A stretch of 18,627 nucleotides of DNA from CAG-177 sp964587915 (GTDB lineage: Bacteria; Bacillota; Clostridia; Oscillospirales; Acutalibacteraceae): positions 1-18,627 of the forward strand of contig CAZPMK010000032.1 in the NCBI GenBank assembly GCA_964587915.1, read 5' to 3'. How positions within the stretch are numbered: the stretch's first letter is position 1; the number at the start of each line of letters is the position of its first letter. Under the pieces are notes generated by a model. That model was given only the letters and a program-made list of their open reading frames with translations. It made no database searches and had not been told where the DNA came from. This document shows, in pieces, positions 14,041 through 18,627 of the stretch. The position numbers were made by a program, and so were the translations under genes.

Positions 14041-15555
14041 TTATTTACCTGCTATTTTGAAAATAAGTCCGAGAGGAAGGATTATTTCAAGGAGTTTAAC
14101 GGGAGTATCGCAGATAAGAGAAACGATTCCGCCCCAATCAAAGAAATTGCCCTCATCCTCAGCTTCGGGAGCACCGTCGTATTCAAGCGTAAAGGGCTCA
14201 ACATAGATAACGCCGCCCTCACCGAATGCTTCGGCTCTTACGTAGCTGCCGATTTCATCCGAGAAATCATCAAGGTCGATGGAATTGCCGACATGGATAA
14301 CCTTGCCGTTTGCAATCCAATGGATAACAGCCGCATTCTCAACATCAACGGTTATGGTATCGTTTGTGTCATCAACGGTAACGTTGGTTACCTTGGGAGC
14401 AACGGTGCCCTCAGCCGCCTTAAAGCGGGTGCCCTGCTTGCCGGCGTCAAGCTCGGACTTAATCTTTGTTACCATTTCGCCGAGCATAACGGTGAAATCG
14501 GAAAGGTTGCTTTCCTCGATTTCAACAAGCTCATTGTAGTATTGAAGAAGCTCATCATAGTTGCCGACATATTTGCTTGCCGCGAAGAAAGCACCGTTTT
14601 CAAGTGACTTTTTGAGAGCGGCAGAGGTCTTTTCGGGCATGAGAGCAAGAACGTATCCGGAATCAACGATATCAAGATTATGTGCATCGGTGGAGGCAAT
14701 CGCCAATACGTTTCTGCCGGTGGGAACTATCTTTTGAAGGAGAATATCCCAGAGCTTTCTGTCGAAGCGGGTTCTGCTGTCGCCCTTGCTGTTAATGTCA
14801 ATGCCTATGCAAGTGCCGTATGTTCTGAGAAGATGAGCGAACTTATTGATTTTGTAATTGTATGCGGAATCCTCCATGTTGTAAGCATCTGCAGTGAAAA
14901 CCTCATCACGTGCATTGCTGTACTCACCGGGATGGTTGATGACGGAAAGACCGCCGAGGATGTCAACATTCTTTATCGGACGCTCATAATTGCTTGTGCC
15001 GCCGATAACCTTGTGACCGTAATCAACAAACCAAGAGTTTACATGGGCATTGTTGAAAGAGGTAGGATTGTTTTCAACACCGTAGGGAACACGCATCATG
15101 GTGCGATCGTTCGCCTGCTGATAGTATTCATCGCCGTTCTGTTTGAATACGGTATAAGCCTTGCCGTTTGCCGCAGTACCGTTTTCACTGAGAAGATCGG
15201 AGCTGATTTTGCCCTTTCTGATAAGGCTGACGAGCTTCATGACATCCCAATGGTCCTGCTCCGTAAAGCCGTAGCTTACTGAGCCGTGATCGGTTATTGC
15301 CATAATGTCGAAGCCAAGCTCATAGTGACGCTCAACCATTTCGGGAAGAGTGTTGCTGCCGTCACTGAAAAGGGTGTGTGAATGGAGGTCGGCTTTATAC
15401 TGCTTGTATGTATTAAAGTCAACTCCGGCGTAAGGATTGTTGATGGTGTAGTCAATGTCTGCCGCACGCTCACCCTGTGCAAATGCACACGGAGCAAGCG
15501 AGAAAAGCATTGCCGCCGCAAGGATTACGGCGAGGAATTTTTGCACTTTTTTCAT
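14041..15555 (-). CDS. secreted PHP-domain protein with hydrophobic C-terminal tail
   Basis: Predicted 504 residues. The signal peptide is 1-26 (cut after AFA). The PHP domain spans about 52-330: ADLHSHTLFSDGS with H58, H60 and D65; AITDHGSV with H90; VINHPGEY with H208; and ASTDAHN with D290 and H292. These are metal ligands for phosphoester hydrolysis. The usual fourth-motif glutamate is not obvious, because a long insertion (about 95-200) separates motifs. Residues ~385-460 look like a small beta-sandwich. The last ~28 residues (477-504) are strongly hydrophobic and end in KIAGK, suggesting a membrane tail in place of an LPxTG motif. GGAGGC precedes the ATG, and a near-perfect promoter lies upstream. 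It is divergent from a secreted alpha/beta hydrolase with a shared regulatory region. It probably acts on extracellular phosphoesters, but the substrate is unknown. Confidence 0.88.
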   Translation of the reverse strand: MKKVQKFLAVILAAAMLFSLAPCAFAQGERAADIDYTINNPYAGVDFNTYKQYKADLHSHTLFSDGSNTLPEMVERHYELGFDIMAITDHGSVSYGFTEQDHWDVMKLVSLIRKGKISSDLLSENGTAANGKAYTVFKQNGDEYYQQANDRTMMRVPYGVENNPTSFNNAHVNSWFVDYGHKVIGGTSNYERPIKNVDILGGLSVINHPGEYSNARDEVFTADAYNMEDSAYNYKINKFAHLLRTYGTCIGIDINSKGDSRTRFDRKLWDILLQKIVPTGRNVLAIASTDAHNLDIVDSGYVLALMPEKTSAALKKSLENGAFFAASKYVGNYDELLQYYNELVEIEESNLSDFTVMLGEMVTKIKSELDAGKQGTRFKAAEGTVAPKVTNVTVDDTNDTITVDVENAAVIHWIANGKVIHVGNSIDLDDFSDEIGSYVRAEAFGEGGVIYVEPFTLEYDGAPEAEDEGNFFDWGGIVSLICDTPVKLLEIILPLGLIFKIAGK

Positions 15556-15581
15556 TGTGATGCCTCCGTAATTTTTTAATA

Positions 15582-15610
15582 ATTATACCAAAACTTTTTC
15601 GATTTGTAAA
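15582..15610 (-). promoter_or_regulatory. sigma-A promoter of the secreted PHP gene
   Basis: On the minus strand, TTTACA (15610-15605), a 17-base spacer and a perfect TATAAT (15587-15582). The predicted start is near 15575, about 20 bases before the ATG. Confidence 0.82.
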
Positions 15611-15673
15611 GTGAAAAAACGCATACGAATTAAAATTTATTTAAAAGTTTTGACTTTTCGGTGAAAAAACGCA
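15611..15673. promoter_or_regulatory. two 13-bp direct repeats between divergent promoters
   Basis: GTGAAAAAACGCA occurs exactly at 15611-15623 and again at 15661-15673, 50 bp apart start to start. The first copy directly abuts the -35 of the PHP promoter and the second lies nine bases before the -35 of the hydrolase promoter. I take them as candidate binding sites for one regulator of both genes. The A run makes some chance matching possible. Confidence 0.55.
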
Positions 15674-15682
15674 ATATTTTAT

Positions 15683-15711
15683 TTGCCTTTTTATGTATAT
15701 TGTGCTAAAAT
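15683..15711 (+). promoter_or_regulatory. sigma-A promoter of the secreted alpha/beta hydrolase
   Basis: TTGCCT (15683-15688), a 17-base spacer and TAAAAT (15706-15711). Transcription should start near 15718, giving a leader of about 44 bases. Confidence 0.75.
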
Positions 15712-15726
15712 ATTCGGCGAAATAAG

Positions 15727-15742
15727 GCGAACGACGGTTCGC
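15727..15742 (+). other. perfect 6-bp hairpin in the hydrolase leader
   Basis: GCGAAC (15727-15732), loop GACG, GTTCGC (15737-15742). It begins about nine bases after the predicted transcription start and ends just ahead of the AAAGGAAG ribosome binding site. It may stabilise the message or tune initiation. Confidence 0.45.
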
Positions 15743-15761
15743 ACGAAAGGAAGAGATATAA

Positions 15762-17219
15762 ATGAAAAAGTTTTTGAGCATTCTGCTCGCATTGATGCTG
15801 CCTCTCAGTACCGTTGTTCCGGCGTTTGCACATTCCGTTCAGGAAGCGGGGGAGTGCAACGAGCTTCCGGTCGTCATTGTCAGAGGAATGGATTTTACAG
15901 GGCTTTATGTTGATTACGGTACCGAAAATCAGCGTTCGGCACTTGCAGAAATCAAGGTGTCCGATATTCTCGGTTGCCTGACAAGAGCCGTTGTTAAGGG
16001 CATTCTGAATTTCAGCACCGACCCTGCGATTGATGAAATCATTGATTACGCAAATTATCTTCTTGACGGCTATGCAATGAACATTGACGGTTCTTCAAAG
16101 TACAATGTCGGATATAAAAAATACCCTCAAAGTGCAGAGAATTACAATGGTCTGGTTAATGGCGGTGCCAATGAAACCGGAATGGCAAGAGCCTGCATTG
16201 AACAGCTTCCCGCAGGTCATACATATTATCTAAACTACGATTGGCGTGCGAACCCTCTTGAGGTTGCCGATGAAATCAATGAGCTTGTCAATACCGCTCT
16301 CAGAGAAACGGGACACGATAAGGTCAAGATGGTCTGTTCAAGCATGGGCGGCATCATGACGGTTGCGTATCTCACAAAATACGGCTACGACAAGGTGGAA
16401 CGCTGTTTGTTTATGTCCTCGACTTTCTGCGGAGCACAGGTCGCTTCCGATTTGCTTTGCGGCAAAATTGATATTACAGCAGAGAATCTTTACAATTTCC
16501 TCAACAATTTAACCTCGGACAATAAAGCACTTTCGCTTCTTATAAAATCCCTTAAAGCCGTCGGCGCTTTTTCAGCCGTAACGAAGCTCACTGACTTTGT
16601 TTTGGAAAATTATCAGGATGAAATCTATGAAAAGGTTTTGACCCCTGTTTTCGGACATATGCTGACTCTCTGGGGACTTGTACAGCCCGAGGATTTTGAC
16701 GAAGCGATAAACTATATGTTTGGTGATACTATGGAAGAAAACGCCGCTTTCATCAAAAAGGCTCAGGCTCTTCAAAATATGATGAATAACCGCGATGCTC
16801 TCCTGAAAAGCATGATGGCTGACGGCGTTAAAATCGCCGTAGTCTGTGCCTATGATTCTCCTGTTGTTCCCGCTTACAAAAATGCGGATTTTACGGGAGA
16901 CGGAGTTCTCGAAACATATCAGATGTCGGGATATGCAACGGTTGCAAAATACGGCGAGACTCTCGGTGATGACTATACGCCGAGAAATGCAAAGTATCTT
17001 TCTCCCGACAGAGCGGTTGACCTCTCAACGGCACTTTTCCCCGACCATACATATATAATTAAGAATGCACCCCATGTGTCCTGCTCCTACGGTACTGATT
17101 ACAACGACTTCTTCATTTGGCTCTTGACGGCACAGGGCGATTTCTACGCCGGTGTCAACCCGAAATATCCGCAGTTCATGCAGTCGAGCAATGCACAGAC
17201 TCTCAAGGCATTTGACTAA
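15762..17219 (+). CDS. secreted alpha/beta hydrolase, lipase-like
   Basis: Predicted 485 residues. The signal peptide is 1-23 (cut after AFA). The early strand LPVVIVRGMDFTG (35-47) and the phrase YYLNYDWRANP (155-165) resemble LCAT/lipase-type alpha/beta hydrolases. The nucleophile elbow is MVCSSMGGIM, so S194 is the likely nucleophile, with Cys192 where the classical GxSxG motif has Gly. H438 (NAPHVS) is the likely catalytic His; D365 (AYDSPVVP) is a candidate acid. A mostly helical region (about 230-350) could be a lid. DFTGDGVLE (376-384) is a possible calcium loop. It should be released or sit at the cell surface and cleave an ester, perhaps a lipid. AAAGGAAG precedes the ATG. It is divergent from the secreted PHP gene with shared repeats between. 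The hydrolase fold is well supported; the substrate is not. Confidence 0.85.
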   Translation: MKKFLSILLALMLPLSTVVPAFAHSVQEAGECNELPVVIVRGMDFTGLYVDYGTENQRSALAEIKVSDILGCLTRAVVKGILNFSTDPAIDEIIDYANYLLDGYAMNIDGSSKYNVGYKKYPQSAENYNGLVNGGANETGMARACIEQLPAGHTYYLNYDWRANPLEVADEINELVNTALRETGHDKVKMVCSSMGGIMTVAYLTKYGYDKVERCLFMSSTFCGAQVASDLLCGKIDITAENLYNFLNNLTSDNKALSLLIKSLKAVGAFSAVTKLTDFVLENYQDEIYEKVLTPVFGHMLTLWGLVQPEDFDEAINYMFGDTMEENAAFIKKAQALQNMMNNRDALLKSMMADGVKIAVVCAYDSPVVPAYKNADFTGDGVLETYQMSGYATVAKYGETLGDDYTPRNAKYLSPDRAVDLSTALFPDHTYIIKNAPHVSCSYGTDYNDFFIWLLTAQGDFYAGVNPKYPQFMQSSNAQTLKAFD

Positions 17220-17230
17220 AACATTCCCGA

Positions 17231-17276
17231 TATAAAAAACCCGCCGCAGTCGGTTGCTTTTCCGATTGCGGCGGTT
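17231..17276. terminator. terminator between convergent hydrolase and peptidase genes
   Basis: A long GC-rich stem: 17238-17253 pairs with 17262-17276 (core CGCCGCA with TGCGGCG, one bulged C and one G-T pair) around an 8-base loop. The minus-strand tail is TTTTTTATA, so it is a strong terminator for the M28 peptidase gene. The plus-strand tail, AATATTATG, is weaker but may also stop the hydrolase transcript. Confidence 0.82.
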
Positions 17277-17293
17277 AATATTATGCTGTTATG

Positions 17294-18538
17294 TTACTGC
17301 TTTGCACCCTCGTCGAATTTTTCAAGAACCTTAACGCTGACGGCAAAGCAGTCTGCAAGACCCTCGAGATTCATGTTGTTATATGTATCTCTGCGGGTGT
17401 GGTAGTAATCCTCGAGCTTGTGGTTAAGACCCGTAATGCCCGTTGCTCTGAAGCCTGCCTGTGCGAATGCGGCTGAATCGGTTGCACCGCCGAGCGGGGG
17501 AATCCAGCCCTTTTTGCAGAATATTCCAAGCTCCTCGGCGGCTTCCATGAACAAATCGGAAACCTCTTTGTCGGTTTTTACCGTACCGTTGAGGTCGCGG
17601 TAATTCGCCATGAGCTGTTTCGGGTCGTGAATGGTATCGTAGGAATAAATGAAAGTGGGAACATCGTCAAATTCTCCCTTGTGAGCCTCGCACCAAGCCT
17701 TTGAGCCGCGCAGACCCGCTTCCTCGGAGCCGGAAAGAATTACGCCGATTTCTGTATTTTCAAATTCGATTCCCTGATCCTGCAAAGCCTTGAGTATCGC
17801 AATACCCATATAGCAGCCGGAAAGGTTGTTGTTGGCACCGTCAACGATTCTGTGCTTGTTCCACATGAAATAAAGACCAATCATGAACGGAATGAAAACA
17901 AGACCGACAAGAGCACAGGTGGTGAGAGTATGGGAGTTATCGGTGATTTTGGATATGACGCCGAATTTTGCACAGGCGATTATCGAAAGTACAAGATAGT
18001 AGAGAGCACCGATAACAACAATTATTGCATGAGCTTCAAAGCCGACACCGCCGAGCTTATAATTTACGGGCCATTCCCATGCTGCATCGGGGTGACCGTT
18101 GAAGATGATGCGGCGTTTTACCTCGCCCGTACACTTCTTTATTGCCGTTACGTTGTGACCCGTCTTTTTGGGGAAAAGAAAGTCAACGAATTTGGCGTAT
18201 GCACCGAATTGCATAAATGCCACGAAAAATCCGAAAACAATAAGTACGGCGGAAACTACGGGGGCACCGATAAATAATAGAGCGATCGCAAGAAGCACGC
18301 TTGTCATGGTTATATAAATCCAGCCGAAGAACGAACCGGGATGCTCCTCAAACGATTCAACGTCGGCACGGTCACAGCCGCAGTCCTTTTTGAGAACGTT
18401 TGCCATGTAGTTGCAAGCCTGTTCTTCACCCTTTGAGCCGGGGTCTCTTTTCTCGAAATCTCTGCATATGTGAGTGATTTCTCGATGCATGTACTTTGCG
18501 TAGGTTTTCTTCTTTGAAATAATGCTGCTTAGATCCAT
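17294..18538 (-). CDS. membrane-embedded M28 family metallopeptidase
   Basis: Predicted 414 residues. The M28 zinc-peptidase core is complete: H149 and D151 (FNGHPDAAW), bridging D233 (VDGANNNLSG), E272 and E273 (SGSEEAGLRG), D301 (YSYDTIHD) and H380 (YYHTRRDT). These hold two zinc ions and the catalytic base, so aminopeptidase-like activity is expected. Four membrane segments lie at about 70-91, 92-113, 168-190 and 205-226. The last two sit inside the catalytic domain, between H149 and D233, which is unusual for M28. No signal peptide is apparent. The ATG at 18538 is preceded by AAGGAGA at proper distance; an in-frame start at 18583 lies ahead of that site and is rejected. It ends at a strong shared terminator. 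The promoter is not seen and may lie beyond the window. Substrate unknown. Confidence 0.88.
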   Translation of the reverse strand: MDLSSIISKKKTYAKYMHREITHICRDFEKRDPGSKGEEQACNYMANVLKKDCGCDRADVESFEEHPGSFFGWIYITMTSVLLAIALLFIGAPVVSAVLIVFGFFVAFMQFGAYAKFVDFLFPKKTGHNVTAIKKCTGEVKRRIIFNGHPDAAWEWPVNYKLGGVGFEAHAIIVVIGALYYLVLSIIACAKFGVISKITDNSHTLTTCALVGLVFIPFMIGLYFMWNKHRIVDGANNNLSGCYMGIAILKALQDQGIEFENTEIGVILSGSEEAGLRGSKAWCEAHKGEFDDVPTFIYSYDTIHDPKQLMANYRDLNGTVKTDKEVSDLFMEAAEELGIFCKKGWIPPLGGATDSAAFAQAGFRATGITGLNHKLEDYYHTRRDTYNNMNLEGLADCFAVSVKVLEKFDEGAKQ

Positions 18539-18627
18539 TTTGTCTTCTCCTTCAATATTTTTAGCATGATGATTACGGGGCACCGAACGACTGACGGATG
18601 GTTTTCGCCGTTCGCAGAATCATATGC
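18539..18627. other. right edge, no gene identified
   Basis: These 89 bases hold the peptidase ribosome binding site and an imperfect inverted repeat (CGAACG at 18585-18590 with CGTTCG at 18611-18616). No convincing promoter or coding frame is visible. Confidence 0.4.

Noticed and set aside
14680..15282. 200-codon plus-strand open frame inside the secreted PHP gene
   Set aside because: It is antisense to PHP metal motifs that are clearly coding; no promoter or ribosome binding site supports it.
1..18627. CRISPR array, prophage, insertion sequence, tRNA or defence island
   Set aside because: No regularly spaced repeats, transposase or integrase motifs, tRNA-like folds or known defence domains were found in the reading.

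Overview
The window looks like chromosome from an uncultured gut- or rumen-type Clostridia (Oscillospirales/Ruminococcaceae-like Firmicutes). The reasons are moderate GC content, strong AGGAGG-type ribosome binding sites, sigma-A promoters with 17-bp spacers, Gram-positive signal peptides and lipoboxes, and families typical of such genomes (DUF6273, DUF6935, AcnX, secreted PHP proteins). I see no tRNA, rRNA, insertion sequence, phage module or CRISPR array. Gene density is high, and convergent gene ends mostly have intrinsic terminators.

Left block (60-4771, +): a run of five closely spaced genes. The first two match the zinc-ribbon/TPM pair known as YdjG-YdjH in the Bacillus pspA-ydjGHI envelope-stress locus. 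They are followed by a DUF6935 protein, a small lipoprotein and a secreted DUF6273 protein with a Cys/His-rich C-terminal tail. A terminator closes the block. A short gene with its own strong promoter follows (4841-5324); its reading frame is broken by a one-base frameshift.

Middle block (5367-10259): a minus-strand operon (aldo/keto reductase, then Fe-S flavoprotein) diverges from a plus-strand operon. The plus-strand operon encodes an eight-pass membrane protein, a cytoplasmic GH5 glycosidase resembling endoglycoceramidase, and a cytoplasmic PHP-domain hydrolase. The tight spacing suggests one pathway that takes a glycoside (possibly a glycolipid) apart and then hydrolyses a phosphate ester. 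That pathway is inference.

Right block (10313-18538): on the minus strand, a lipoprotein, a two-subunit aconitase X enzyme, a histidine phosphatase and a secreted PHP protein. A secreted alpha/beta hydrolase on the plus strand is divergent from the secreted PHP gene. Two identical 13-bp repeats, exactly 50 bp apart, lie between the two promoters and may co-regulate the pair. A membrane-embedded M28 peptidase on the minus strand ends the window.

Most promising for follow-up are the shared 13-bp repeats, the frameshifted small gene, the GH5-PHP-membrane protein operon, the conserved-looking C-terminal Cys/His tail of the DUF6273 protein, and the M28 peptidase with a membrane hairpin inserted in its catalytic domain. 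No defence system or clearly new multi-gene machine is evident.
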